This document shows, one piece after another, positions 47,879-57,600 of a stretch of DNA of 64,000 nucleotides. Position 1 is the first letter of the stretch. Each line of letters starts with the position of its first letter. The DNA comes from Candidatus Gastranaerophilales bacterium (GTDB taxonomy: Bacteria; Bacillota; Clostridia; Lachnospirales; Lachnospiraceae). Location of the stretch: NCBI GenBank assembly GCA_023663225.1, contig JAMPHU010000012.1:1-64000 (forward strand), given 5' to 3'. The position numbers and the translations under genes were made by a program. A model generated the notes under the pieces. That model did no database searches, had not been told where the DNA came from, and worked only from the letters and a program-made list of their open reading frames with translations.

Positions 47879-50115
47879 TCTTGAAAAAATTATCCACGCT
47901 GATTCTGCACAACTTGAAAAAGGCAAAGGGACAATACCTATCCTTTGGGGTATTTATCTGTCTGACCGCATTTATTATCAATATTGCCCTCGTGCTTGCC
48001 TTTCAGACTTTTCAGGCTTATGACAGTCTGTTTGACCGGCTTGACACGGCGGACATCAATTTTATGATTCCGCAGGCGCAGGATCAGGAAGATTTGCTCA
48101 CAGAAGTGGAAGAAATCGAAGGGGTATCCTTTGTGGAAACCCATAACGGGGTATTTACGGCAGTGACCGTCCGTGAATTTGCAGGCTCAGATTTTGACAT
48201 GAATACGGTCTTTTATGATTTGGATGAGAAAAGAACGCTGAATCTGCTCGATGTCACAAAAGATTCCGCACAGAGCGGCAATTCTGTCTATATTCCCCTG
48301 TATATGAAGGAATTAGGCGGTTTTGCGGAGGGCGGCAGGATTACTTATTCCATCGACGGCAAGGATCACACTTATGATATTGGCGGGATCGTGCTGGAAA
48401 TGCAGTATGGAAATTATGGTACGGGACTGATCGGCGGATATCTGCCCGAAGCGCTCTATGAGGATTTTGCGCAGGAATACCGTGATCACATCGTTACAGA
48501 GTATTCCATAAAAACGACCGGCGACGTGGAGTTAAGTCAAATGAAAAATACGATCTCTGAAATGTTAAGAGAGAAGGGGATCGCGTTATTGAGTATCGGC
48601 GACAAGGACGCCTCAAAGCAGACCAGAACCATGGTCTGTACCCTGCTTATCGTGATATTTTTGGCGCTTGCGGCGATCATACTGGTAGTGAGCATTTTCC
48701 TCAGCAACTTTCGGATACGAAGCGCGATCGAGGACGAACTGGCTCAGATGGGGGTATTAAAGGCGATCGGTTATACCAGCCATATGATTGTTGCCGCAAC
48801 GATCATGCCTTATGTGCTGGTGGGCGTCCTTTCTACAGCACTCGGAATCGCTTTGTCTTATGCGGTCCTGCCCTTCGTGGCGCAGATTTTGGCGATCCAG
48901 TCAGGATTTTCCTATACGCCTGATTTTGATATCATGGCGTTAGTGATAGTAATGTTGGTATTGACGTGCGCAATCTCGCTTTTTTCCTATCTTTCAGCAA
49001 GAAAGATACATAGATTAGAGCCGATCAATGCCATAAGAGGTGTCACCGGAGCGGAATCAGAGGGACAAAATATCTTACTGTTTGCCGTGTCATTTGGTAT
49101 CATGGTATTGTTGTCTTTTGCGGGAACACTCCTGTACAATGTAAATGTCAAGCCGGATCACTTTATGAATACCCTTTCCGAGGAATCGCCTTCTGTCATT
49201 TTTACCACGGAGGATGACAAAATGGCGGAGCTGAAAGGGATTCTGCAAAGCGACAGCAGGGTGAAGCTCGTGTTGGAATATGCTTCCGTGCCTGTAAGCT
49301 ATGAGGAGGGAAGTCTGACTGCTTTTGTGTGTGAAGATTTTTCACAAGTGACGAACGATATCTGTTATGAAGGCCGCAGTCCTGTGAAAGAGAATGAAAT
49401 TGCAGTGGGAAATGCACTTTCCGACCAGTATTCGATCGGTGGCGAGATAGAGATAAGCGTAGGCTCTCAGTCCGCGGTTTACATTGTGACCGGCTATATT
49501 CAGAGCGTCAATCATGCCGGAGCGGTATGTCAGCTAACCGGTAAAGGATACGAACAAATCGGTGAAAAACCAAATACAATCAATGTTTATTTATCGGATA
49601 AAACTGCCGATGTGTTTATCAAAGAGTATGAAGAAAATTATGATACGATCATTCTATCGTCCGTAAATTATGAACAGATGAGTGAAAATGGTAGAATGAT
49701 GTACGCCGGCATCGTGTCTGTGATCGTGGTCATCTTGTTTGTGATCTCCGTTCTGATGGTGCTGCTTGTGATGTATGTGATCATCAATTCCATGATCAGC
49801 AGGCGCAGACAGGAATTTGGCATCTATAAAGCGATCGGATACACCAACAGGCAGCTCACTGTCAAGACGGCGCTTGCGTTTCTCCCGACTGTGGCTGTGG
49901 CATCGATTCTCTCGGCAATAGCCGGACTGTGGTATCTTCCCGCGATCGACAATGTCATTTTTTCTCTGATCGGGGCTGTAAAAAATCATTTTGAGGTATC
50001 TGTTTGGATATTGATTGTATTTGCCGTGGCGTTTACTATGGCGGCATTTGGGATCAGTGTGCTTCTCTCCGCACCCATTAAAAAGATTACCGCATATTCA
50101 TTGTTAAAGGAGTAA
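47872..50115 (+). CDS. FtsX-like ABC permease (BceB/MacB-like)
   Basis: Partner of the preceding ATPase. Up to 747 residues, with the layout of FtsX-family permeases: one helix near residue 25, a large outer domain (about 50-255), three helices (about 258-380), more helices near 400-420, a second outer domain (about 430-605) and three final helices (about 615-740). VLKAIGYTSHMI and IYKAIGYTNRQLTVK are the coupling helices. The start is uncertain: GTG at 47872 or 47875 or TTG at 47881 (giving MKKLSTLILHNLKKAKG, most like relatives). Overlap with the ATPase gene implies coupling. Confidence 0.9.
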   Translation: MVILKKLSTLILHNLKKAKGQYLSFGVFICLTAFIINIALVLAFQTFQAYDSLFDRLDTADINFMIPQAQDQEDLLTEVEEIEGVSFVETHNGVFTAVTVREFAGSDFDMNTVFYDLDEKRTLNLLDVTKDSAQSGNSVYIPLYMKELGGFAEGGRITYSIDGKDHTYDIGGIVLEMQYGNYGTGLIGGYLPEALYEDFAQEYRDHIVTEYSIKTTGDVELSQMKNTISEMLREKGIALLSIGDKDASKQTRTMVCTLLIVIFLALAAIILVVSIFLSNFRIRSAIEDELAQMGVLKAIGYTSHMIVAATIMPYVLVGVLSTALGIALSYAVLPFVAQILAIQSGFSYTPDFDIMALVIVMLVLTCAISLFSYLSARKIHRLEPINAIRGVTGAESEGQNILLFAVSFGIMVLLSFAGTLLYNVNVKPDHFMNTLSEESPSVIFTTEDDKMAELKGILQSDSRVKLVLEYASVPVSYEEGSLTAFVCEDFSQVTNDICYEGRSPVKENEIAVGNALSDQYSIGGEIEISVGSQSAVYIVTGYIQSVNHAGAVCQLTGKGYEQIGEKPNTINVYLSDKTADVFIKEYEENYDTIILSSVNYEQMSENGRMMYAGIVSVIVVILFVISVLMVLLVMYVIINSMISRRRQEFGIYKAIGYTNRQLTVKTALAFLPTVAVASILSAIAGLWYLPAIDNVIFSLIGAVKNHFEVSVWILIVFAVAFTMAAFGISVLLSAPIKKITAYSLLKE

Positions 50116-50140
50116 CGAAAAGACTCCGGAAAGGATTGTT

Positions 50141-51019
50141 ATGAATTTTTCAGAAAAATTAAAGGAAATACGAAAAAAAGAAGGAATCTCACAGGAACAG
50201 CTTGCCGAAAGGATCGGTGTCTCCAGACAGGCCATCACGAAGTGGGAGACCGGAAAGGGACTGCCGGATGTTGAAAATATGGTGATCATAGCGGAGATTT
50301 TTAAGACTACCATAGACGAACTGCTGATGGATTCCGCCGCAAAGATCGCTCCGGAAACATTTGTGTACACCAGTGAAACGATTTATGATATTGACTGTGC
50401 GAAACACTTTGATATCAATATTGGCAGCGCCGCTGCGATCCTGCTGTCATCGGGCGATGATGAGAAGCTGCATATCAAGCTCTCCTCTGAGATGCTTGAA
50501 AATTTAGCCTCCCTGTTTAAGATCAAGCTGGATGAAAAGAAAAACAGGTTAGATGTCATTTGCCAAAACAAGGATAAACTGAGCCGCTATGAGGCGGAGG
50601 AGGCTTTGACAGTTGAGATTGTCCTGCCGAGTCAATATTCGGACACCTGCGAGATCGCAGCCAGCGTCAAATTTCTTGCGATCAGGGATCTTCATCTCAA
50701 CCGCTTAGAATATGACGGCGACGCGGAGCAGGTCTTGATTTCAGACAGCAGCGGAAACCTGGAATTTACGGCCAAGACGGACTATGAGATCACGGTCGAT
50801 CGGATCACGGGAAGATTGGATATCAACCAATGGAAGGCAAAAACGCTCCTTCACATTCCGGAAGAAAATCTGGTGAATGTGATCGATCAAGGCAGAAAGT
50901 GCAATGTCTATTATATAAAAGAAGGAAAAAAGACAGCGTGTGAAAAAGCTGCCGACAGTGAAAATGAGATCCGTGTCTCAGGAATCTTTTCAGAACTGGT
51001 TGTGGATCTGACAAAATAA
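50141..51019 (+). CDS. XRE-type regulator fused to a DUF4097-like beta domain
   Basis: Of 292 residues, about 1-65 form a helix-turn-helix of the XRE class (LKEIRKKEGISQEQLAERIGVSRQAITKWETGKGLPD), and about 90-292 a repetitive beta structure like DUF4097 putative adhesin/beta-helix domains (LEYDGDAEQVLISDSSGNLEFTAKTDYEITVDRITGRLDINQ). The beta part has no signal or anchor, so it is likely a ligand-sensing or oligomer domain. Following the transporter by 25 bases in the same direction, it is the probable regulator of the ABC operon, where a two-component system would be expected. Two palindromic terminators follow. Confidence 0.85.
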   Translation: MNFSEKLKEIRKKEGISQEQLAERIGVSRQAITKWETGKGLPDVENMVIIAEIFKTTIDELLMDSAAKIAPETFVYTSETIYDIDCAKHFDINIGSAAAILLSSGDDEKLHIKLSSEMLENLASLFKIKLDEKKNRLDVICQNKDKLSRYEAEEALTVEIVLPSQYSDTCEIAASVKFLAIRDLHLNRLEYDGDAEQVLISDSSGNLEFTAKTDYEITVDRITGRLDINQWKAKTLLHIPEENLVNVIDQGRKCNVYYIKEGKKTACEKAADSENEIRVSGIFSELVVDLTK

Positions 51020-51041
51020 AAGTCTAACGATTAGATTTTCC

Positions 51042-51126
51042 TTTCCGCACAGTGTATGTTGCTCGGTTATGCGACATGTGCTGTGCGGAAATTGGAAATT
51101 TAACATAAGCAAAACTTATGTTAAAT
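51042..51126. terminator. Two palindromes between convergent genes
   Basis: First stem: TTTCCGCACAG (51042-51052) with CTGTGCGGAAA (51081-51091). Second: ATTTAACATAAG (51098-51109) with CTTATGTTAAAT (51115-51126), loop CAAAA, which overlaps the stop codon of the minus-strand gene. Both are perfect and suited to bidirectional termination. Confidence 0.75.
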
Positions 51127-51915
51127 CATGCATATTTCACAAAAATGTTTTCCGAGATTTGAAAGAGTACAATTTCTTGGTACTACTTCAATATTGGTAT
51201 ATCCTGTTGGTAAATTTTCTTTTACTTTTCTATAAAAATCTTTATACTGTTGACTGCCATAAATGCTGTCATATCCGGCATAATTCGTGTTGTCAGCAAT
51301 AGATATTAAATTATTGCGTACTAAATTTTCGATTGATAAAGAAATTAATTCAATACTGCTAATGTCAAATGCTGTTATGTTTGGCTGTAATGTGATATAT
51401 ATTTTAAGATTATCTGAAATACGGACCGCAATTAAATCAATAATTGGCATATCTTTATCCGGTTCATTTGAAATAAATTGCAAAATTTTAGCATCCAAAG
51501 GGGTCATCTGACTGATAATATTAACATATGCAGGATGTACCTGATCTTTTGTGTCAGAGTTCATGGCTTTTGCCAGTAAATTGGCATAAAGATTCCGCAA
51601 CTCTTCATTATCCATAGAATAAGAAATAGCTTGGATGGCAGGAACAGCAACATATGCTTCAGGGGTTACAATTTTATCTTCGCCGACATGTTCTAATTTC
51701 TGGGCAAGTAATTTTTCTGTCTCTGCTAATTTATATTCACGTTCAGCGATCCATTGACGCAATGGCACAAGCGCAGCATTAATCGCCTGAGGTATTATAG
51801 CGAGAGTCTTTCCTGATTCCTGCACAGCCGGTTTGAACGCGTCATCATATAAATCCGGAACCGTTTCGATGGCTTTGCCAACGCCCTCTGCAAGTTTATC
51901 AAGTCCTTCTGACAT
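51121..51915 (-). CDS. DUF4393 / Abi-alpha family protein (putative abortive infection)
   Basis: The 264 residues resemble the DUF4393 (Abi-alpha) family: a helical N-terminus (GLDKLAEGVGKAIETVPDLYDDAFKPAVQESGKTLAIIPQAINAAL), the central VPAIQAISYSMDNEELRNLYANLLAKAMNSDTK, VHPAYVNIISQMTPLDAKIL and a wing-like end. The family has been linked to abortive infection in lactococcal plasmids, with no worked-out mechanism. The sequence is AT-rich and stands next to AbiE, which supports a defence role. A minus-strand TATAAT lies about 30 bases upstream of the start (51956-51961). Family assignment is from memory of the pattern. Confidence 0.75.
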   Translation of the reverse strand: MSEGLDKLAEGVGKAIETVPDLYDDAFKPAVQESGKTLAIIPQAINAALVPLRQWIAEREYKLAETEKLLAQKLEHVGEDKIVTPEAYVAVPAIQAISYSMDNEELRNLYANLLAKAMNSDTKDQVHPAYVNIISQMTPLDAKILQFISNEPDKDMPIIDLIAVRISDNLKIYITLQPNITAFDISSIELISLSIENLVRNNLISIADNTNYAGYDSIYGSQQYKDFYRKVKENLPTGYTNIEVVPRNCTLSNLGKHFCEICMI

Positions 51916-52004
51916 AATGTATCACGACCTTTCGACAATATTTGACATAATTATACTATAAAACTTAAAAAAATGGAACATATAAAATTAAATCAAAAAA
52001 TTGA

Positions 52005-52033
52005 TTGACATTCTATCGGTATTGTGATATGGT
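52005..52033 (+). promoter_or_regulatory. Promoter of the 74-aa small gene, with long leader
   Basis: TTGACA (52005-52010), 17-bp spacer, TATGGT (52028-52033). The 150-base leader contains an ATGGCG-TTT-CGCCAT hairpin followed by a T-rich run (about 52072-52105) and AAGTCTATATCATTCA, both of which have counterparts just after the RNA array at 29.04-29.10 kb. The 276-base gap between the DUF4393 gene and this gene holds nothing else. Confidence 0.65.
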
Positions 52034-52191
52034 AGTTCCAAGTTAAGAAGTCTATATCATTCATTTCTTATGGCGTTTCGCCATTTTATTTCATTTTATT
52101 TTTGTAACGATTGACCACGCAGCAATTCTTTTGTCTGTCTCTTTTTGACATATCTGAAATACTGCACCTTCCATTTCACAAAGGAGAAAAC

Positions 52192-52416
52192 ATGAAAACT
52201 ACGAAAAAGACACAAGTCCCAAAAGCTCCAAAAGTCCAAAAAACCCAGAAAGTCCCATCTATATTAAACAACGTTCCCAGCGAAGCATCGGAAATGTTCC
52301 AAATTAAGCTTTATGCGGACAAGCCCAATGCTTTCGGCTTATTTGTACATAGCTTTGTAAGCTATGAAAGAATTGGAAAATGGGATGAGGATGTCTATTA
52401 CAATTATGAGATGTGA
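52192..52416 (+). CDS. 74-aa small protein with Lys/Pro-rich start
   Basis: The ATG at 52192 is preceded by AAGGAG (spacing five), which decides the start; the frame extends upstream but without a site. The 74-residue product has a basic, proline-rich leader (KKTQVPKAPKVQKTQKVP) and an acidic, aromatic end (NAFGLFVHSFVSYERIGKWDEDVYYNYEM). No known domain, signal or membrane segment. It has its own promoter and lies between DUF4393 and the AbiE pair, so a role in the defence cluster is possible but not shown. Confidence 0.6.
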   Translation: MKTTKKTQVPKAPKVQKTQKVPSILNNVPSEASEMFQIKLYADKPNAFGLFVHSFVSYERIGKWDEDVYYNYEM

Positions 52417-52452
52417 AAAAATCAGCTTGTCCAAATAGTTACTTTGCTATTG

Positions 52453-52481
52453 TTGACTTCCTTCGAGGAATCGGATATAAT
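52453..52481 (+). promoter_or_regulatory. AbiE promoter with internal operator-like palindrome
   Basis: TTGACT (52453-52458), 17-bp spacer, TATAAT (52476-52481). The spacer contains TTCCTTCGAGGAA (52457-52469), an imperfect palindrome well placed for autorepression; AbiEi antitoxins are known to repress their own promoters through inverted repeats. Confidence 0.75.
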
Positions 52482-52538
52482 ATAGTAAAGTACTCACTCG
52501 ATGATTGGATTTGAGGTTAGTTAAATAGAGGTGGCAAA

Positions 52539-53147
52539 ATGCTTCATGAAAATGATATAAAAAATGTGAGGAAGCTGTTCAATCGGCATCACTATATAAT
52601 GACTACTGCTGAACTGTTGGAGGCAAAGTTGTACTATGCAGATATTAAACAGCTTTTGGATGCAGGGCTAATTGAGAGAGTTAAAAGAGGATACTATCAC
52701 TGGACCCAGGATTGTGGGGAAAGCGAAGTTGTAATGATTAACCATCTGTTTCCCGATGCGGTGCTTTGTATGGAAACAGCACTGTTCTATTATGGGTATA
52801 GCGATAGAAATCCTGCGGAATGGAATTTTGCAATTGATAGGAATGTTTCTAAACAGAGGACTAAAATTGATTACCCATTTATAAAAGCATACCGTGTGGA
52901 GTCGGAACTGGTTACACTGGGCGAAACCGAGGGACAAATTGATTTTCAGAAGGTTCGCATCTATGACCGTGACCGCACTATTTGCGATGTACTGCGAAAT
53001 ATGAATAAAATGGATAAAGAAATTTTTAATAAGGCAATACAGGGTTATGTGAAAGACCCGAAAAAAAATATACCGAATCTTATGAAATATGCAAAAGTGT
53101 TGCGTGTGCAAAAACGAGTAAAAGAATTGATTGGAGTGTGGTTGTGA
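52539..53147 (+). CDS. abiEi: AbiEi-family antitoxin/transcriptional repressor
   Basis: Antitoxin of the type IV AbiE system. The 202 residues have an N-terminal winged helix (IMTTAELLEAKLYYADIKQLLDAGLIERVKRGYYHW) and a C-terminal AbiEi_4-like domain (VLCMETALFYYGYSDRNPAEWNFAIDR, VRIYDRDRTICDVLRN, KAIQGYVKDPKKNIPNLMKYAKVLRV). In the studied streptococcal system, AbiEi represses the operon and counteracts the toxin without direct binding. GAGGTGG precedes the ATG. The TGA shares its last base with the toxin's ATG. Confidence 0.92.
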   Translation: MLHENDIKNVRKLFNRHHYIMTTAELLEAKLYYADIKQLLDAGLIERVKRGYYHWTQDCGESEVVMINHLFPDAVLCMETALFYYGYSDRNPAEWNFAIDRNVSKQRTKIDYPFIKAYRVESELVTLGETEGQIDFQKVRIYDRDRTICDVLRNMNKMDKEIFNKAIQGYVKDPKKNIPNLMKYAKVLRVQKRVKELIGVWL

Positions 53148-54061
53148 TGGCTGATGTAGCGGCATCTGTTTTGGCAAAACTTAAGAATAAATCGAAGGCG
53201 GCTGGTATCAGCTATCAGCAGTGTATTCAGCTTTTTATGCAGGAAGAATTTTTGAGGAAACTTTCAAAATCGGGTTGTGAGGATAATCTTATTCTGAAAG
53301 GCGGACTGTTCATTTACACGCTTACCAATTTTGAAAGCCGAGCTACAATTGATGTGGATTTTCTCTTACGGGCAACGTCCAATTCGATTGATGATGTGAA
53401 AGCTCTTATCACTCGTATTCTTAACACGCCCACGGGAAATGATTACATTTCTATGAAAGCGAAAGGGTTTGAGGAAATCTCGCCACAGAGAAAATATCAT
53501 GGTATCAGCACACAGATTATCGCTCAGATAAAAAATGTCCGTGTTCCCTTTAATGTGGATATTGGTGTTGGAGATGTTATCGTTCCACGAGCCGAGGAAC
53601 GCAAAATCAATACCCAACTCCCAGACTTTGAAGCTCCTGTTATTATGACCTACTCTCTCGAAAGTACGATTGCTGAAAAATTTGATGCTATCCTGCAACG
53701 CTTTGAACTGACAGGACGAATGAAAGACTTTTACGACATTTACTATCTGGCAAGGACTTTTGATTTTGACGGTGCAAAATTACAGACGGCAATATCCGGA
53801 ACATTGGAGCGGCGAGGGACACCCTATGATAGAGATAGCTTCAAGCGTATTCTCGCACTTGCTGAGGATGTGGATATGCAGAAGCGGTGGAAGTATTTCT
53901 TAAAGAATATCAAGGACGATACGCTTGAGTTCACCCTTGTGATTAATGAGATACGAATATTCCTTGAACCTGTATTTGATGCAATTGTGAATGAGGATGA
54001 GTGGCAAAAAGAATGGAGTTTTTCATTAAAATGGCATAAAAAAGAAAGGAGTCTTGGATGA
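53147..54061 (+). CDS. abiEii: AbiEii-family nucleotidyltransferase toxin
   Basis: Toxin of the AbiE pair, giving abortive phage infection. The 304 residues carry the nucleotidyltransferase motifs: KGGLFIYTLTNFESRATIDVDFLLR (motif I with G-G and D-x-D), NVDIGVGD and the lysine of LESTIAEKFDAILQRF (motif III), plus KDFYDIYYLAR. Relatives (MenT, AbiEii) transfer nucleotides, some to tRNA. The start at 53147 overlaps AbiEi by one base (TGATG); a GTG at 53138 in the same frame would add three residues. The gene is intact, so the system may be active. Confidence 0.92.
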   Translation: MADVAASVLAKLKNKSKAAGISYQQCIQLFMQEEFLRKLSKSGCEDNLILKGGLFIYTLTNFESRATIDVDFLLRATSNSIDDVKALITRILNTPTGNDYISMKAKGFEEISPQRKYHGISTQIIAQIKNVRVPFNVDIGVGDVIVPRAEERKINTQLPDFEAPVIMTYSLESTIAEKFDAILQRFELTGRMKDFYDIYYLARTFDFDGAKLQTAISGTLERRGTPYDRDSFKRILALAEDVDMQKRWKYFLKNIKDDTLEFTLVINEIRIFLEPVFDAIVNEDEWQKEWSFSLKWHKKERSLG

Positions 54062-54338
54062 TGAGCAAAGTACTGAGTATCAAGTTCACTGGATTGTATG
54101 CCATATAATAAGTAAACTTCAAGAAGATGCGGAGTGTATTGTTTTCTGTAAATTTCACGATGATATGCCGAGTAATTTTGATTCTGTCTTTGATGAGTTT
54201 GTCCAGAAAACTTTTGTCCATAAATCCGAACTACAACTAACAACTTATGACACCCAAACTATGGGAAAATTTTTCAGTCATTTAGCCGACAAAAATATTC
54301 CGTCCAATACGGCAAATCTTATTTTCAGCAATTGCTAA
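54054..54338 (+). pseudogene. Fragment, possibly from a DUF4297-like defence gene
   Basis: A frame of 94 codons that opens with TTG inside the end of abiEii. The deduced EYQVHWIVCHIISKLQEDAECIVFCKFHDDMPSNFDSVF resembles the beginning of DUF4297-type (Cap4-like) nuclease proteins, which start with a similar VHWxxCHxxE..HDD pattern, but the chain then diverges and stops. No ribosome binding site or own promoter is evident. I read it as a truncated remnant. It could also be a real short gene coupled to abiEii. Confidence 0.4.
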
Positions 54339-54574
54339 ATGATGTGAGAATACCTATTAGCATGAAAAGTTTGGTTGAGAAAAAGGGCGTGGATATTGCT
54401 CAAATTGGCAAGAAGATTGATGGGAATATAAAAAACAGTGGAAATTACGATACTTTCCACAATTCTTTGATTGCCGCGGCATTGTCAGACAATGATCTTC
54501 ATAAACAGCAGGCAGCTCTTCTTGAGGAGAAAGAGCGGGAACTGGAAAGCCTGCGTTTGGAAATCAATAAGTGA
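54332..54574 (+). pseudogene. Second fragment after abiE, helical
   Basis: The frame gives 80 residues (LNDVRIPISMKSLVEKKGVDIAQIGKKI to EEKERELESLRLEINK), overlapping the preceding fragment by seven bases in another frame, with a coiled-coil end. No ribosome binding site of quality is visible. With the preceding fragment it looks like the remains of one or two defence genes that lost their central part. A small functional coupled gene cannot be ruled out. Confidence 0.4.
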
Positions 54575-54582
54575 AATATAAC

Positions 54583-54611
54583 TTGTTTTAGGCGGAAAAA
54601 TATGTTAAGAT
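54583..54611 (+). promoter_or_regulatory. Promoter of the pectate-lyase-like gene
   Basis: TTGTTT (54583-54588), 17-bp spacer, TAAGAT (54606-54611), 33 bases before the start; AAGGAGG lies at 54631-54637. Confidence 0.65.
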
Positions 54612-54643
54612 GAAGTTACAAAATTTTTAAGGAGGGTTATAAA

Positions 54644-57600
54644 ATGAGACGTAAGAAACAAATTGTAGCCCTTTCGCTAGCTGTAACTTTGGTATTAGGG
54701 GGGGTAGTTCAGCCTTCTAGTCCATTGAGCAGAGTGTATGCGGAAGAGGTACAGACCGTAGCGTCGTCAGAGACGCCGATAGATGAAGAGTTAGTTTCAT
54801 CTGAGGAATCGGCGACGGATGAGACGATAGTTACGGATGAGACGACCGAACCGTCTGATGTGACAACGGACGACGGGACAGCAGCATCAGATACAGATGC
54901 GGCAGCACCTGCGGAGGAGACAGAGGGAGATGGGGGCACCCTGCCTGCGACGGAGGAAGTGATTGCGCCGACTGCGGAAGGTGCGGAACAGCCGGAAGAG
55001 ACAAAGAGCGTTAGCGGAAATGAGGCGGGCGCTCCTGTTGACGTACCTGGAAATACGGGGGATGCGGCTGCTGATGCAGGTAACAAGAAAATCACCGTTC
55101 AGCTTGATATTACAGGGGGTTTGGTGACAACTGAGACTTACATGGACGGAATGGTCAGTGTAGGAACAGATATGCCGTACAAAGCAGCAACAGTTAAGCT
55201 GCAGGATAAAGATGAGAATGATGCAGGAAGTGCTGCAGGCTATGTGACCAATTCTGATAATCCTAATGCTTCGGCTGGTACGGGTGCGTTGATTCGTTTT
55301 ACCCCGAAATATGCCGGAACCATTGTGGTGGCATTACAGCTTGGCGACACCAAAACCTTCAAGGTTGACGAAGTGACAAGTGAAGGTTTAAATACTGTAT
55401 ATTCTTATGAAAACACCACAGGTAAAAAATTAGACTTAAAGTTTGAAGAGGTTGCAGTAGAGGCAGGGAAGACTTATTATATTTATGCACAAGGAACTAG
55501 AGCACGTTTTTATTCTCTCACCTATAATTATAAAGCGGAAGCGGATGAACCTGACAAGCCCGACAAGCCTGACAAACCGGACGTCCCTCCTATCGAATTG
55601 GTAGACGGCGTGCTGGCATTCCCCACAGCAGAGGGCGGCGGACGTCTTGCAACCGGCGGACGTGGCGGTGAAGTGTACGTAGTTACCAACTTAAATGACA
55701 AAGGAGAAGGCTCTCTGCGTTATGGCATTGAGACCGCACCGGCTGATGGGCGTATTATTGTATTCAACGTAGGCGGAACCATCAATCTGGAATCTACTTT
55801 ATCATTTAAGAACCACAATAACATAACCATAGCCGGACAGACGGCGCCTGGCGATGGCATCACCATAGCAGGTTATGACACGGATATCAGCGAGTCTGAG
55901 AATATCATTATCCGTTTCGTGCGTTTCCGTGTAGGTACGGCGAACCTGTTGAAGGGCGGCGACTCCATGGATGCGCTGTGGGGCAGAGACAACAAGACCT
56001 TTATCATTGACCATTGTACGTTCAGTTGGAATACGGACGAGACATTGAGTACCTACAGAGGGCAGGATGGCACTGTGCAGTGGTGCTTGATCTCTGAGAG
56101 TCTGACAGTGTCCGGTCACTCCAAGGGACGCCATGGTTACGGCGGTATTTGGGGCGGTGACAACACGGTGTTCCAGTACAACCTGTTGGCAAACCATACT
56201 TCCAGGAACCCTCGTGTCGGCGGCGGATTTTTGGGAGATCCTACCGCACAGACTCCGCCCAATGTGGCAAAGGTGCAGTTGAATAACAACGTATTATATA
56301 ACCATGGTTATTTTGCCTGCTACGGAGGCGGATATACTTACACCAACTACATTTATAACTATGTGAAACCTGGACGGGGCACCAGAGATTCTTTGGTCAA
56401 CACTCTGTTGGGATTTGGTGAGAACGGAAAAGTAGGCGGTGTATATTATACCGGAAATGTGCTGGAAGGCAATGCCGAAGTAACTGCTGACAACAGCAAA
56501 GGCTTCAGCAACGATGGTAAGAATGATACCACGGTGGCAACCCAGCCATATACCTCAGAGGCGTTTGATCATATCACTCTGACGACAGATACTTCTTATT
56601 ATGATCAGGTGTTAAACAGTGCCGGAGCGACCTATCCTTATCGTGATGCGATTGATGCAAGGGTAGTTGCACAGGTGAAAACCGACACCGGATCTTATAT
56701 CAACACCCAGGATGAAGTTGGCGGCTATCCAATGAATACGCTCACGGAGCATCCTGCTGGTTTTGACACAGATGGGGATGGTATCCCTGACGAGTGGGAG
56801 AGCGAGCATGGTCTGAATCCCGATGATGCGACCGACAGCCGGACACTTTGTCTGAAAGATGAGAACGATGCCGCGACCTACGGTTATGCTTGGATTGAAG
56901 TGTACTTTAATGAATTGGTAGATGCTCAGTCACAGCCTGATTATGTGGCGGAGAACCCGACAGTTACCATTGATCTTCTCGACAATAAACTTCTTGATCA
57001 GGGAGAGAGCATCAAGGTGACTGCAACTGCAGAGAGCAGCAAGGGCATTGCAAAAGTAGAGTTCTACAACGGCGCTGTTCTGGTGGGAACAGACACGGAA
57101 GCTCCTTATGAATGGACCTATACTCCGGATGCGGCGACCGGCTCCATAGGAGCGGACGGAACCTACCATATTTCCGTGCGGGCCTATGACAATGCAGGAA
57201 ATAAGACGCAGAGTAATACTTCCAGACTGTATGTGAATTCTACAGCAGGCATTGGAGACTGGTCACAAACAGACATTGGTAATCCCGAGGTGGCAGGAAC
57301 CGCATCTTTGGTGGATGGCGTGCTCACTGTGAAGGGGGCTGGTAAGATCGGATCCAGCGAAGGCAGCAATAAGAACGTGAGAGAGGAACTTGCGAAGTCC
57401 ACAGATGATGACTTCCACTTTGTATATCAGGAGTTGACGGGAGATGCTGAGATCATCACAAGATTTGATTCCTATATCCCTGTGGATAATCACACCTTCC
57501 AGGGCTTGATGTTCCGTGAATCTCTGGATGATGACGCGGCTATGGCAGCTCTTGGCTTTACCATGGTGAAAGTGGATAAAGACACCATATGGTCAGCATT

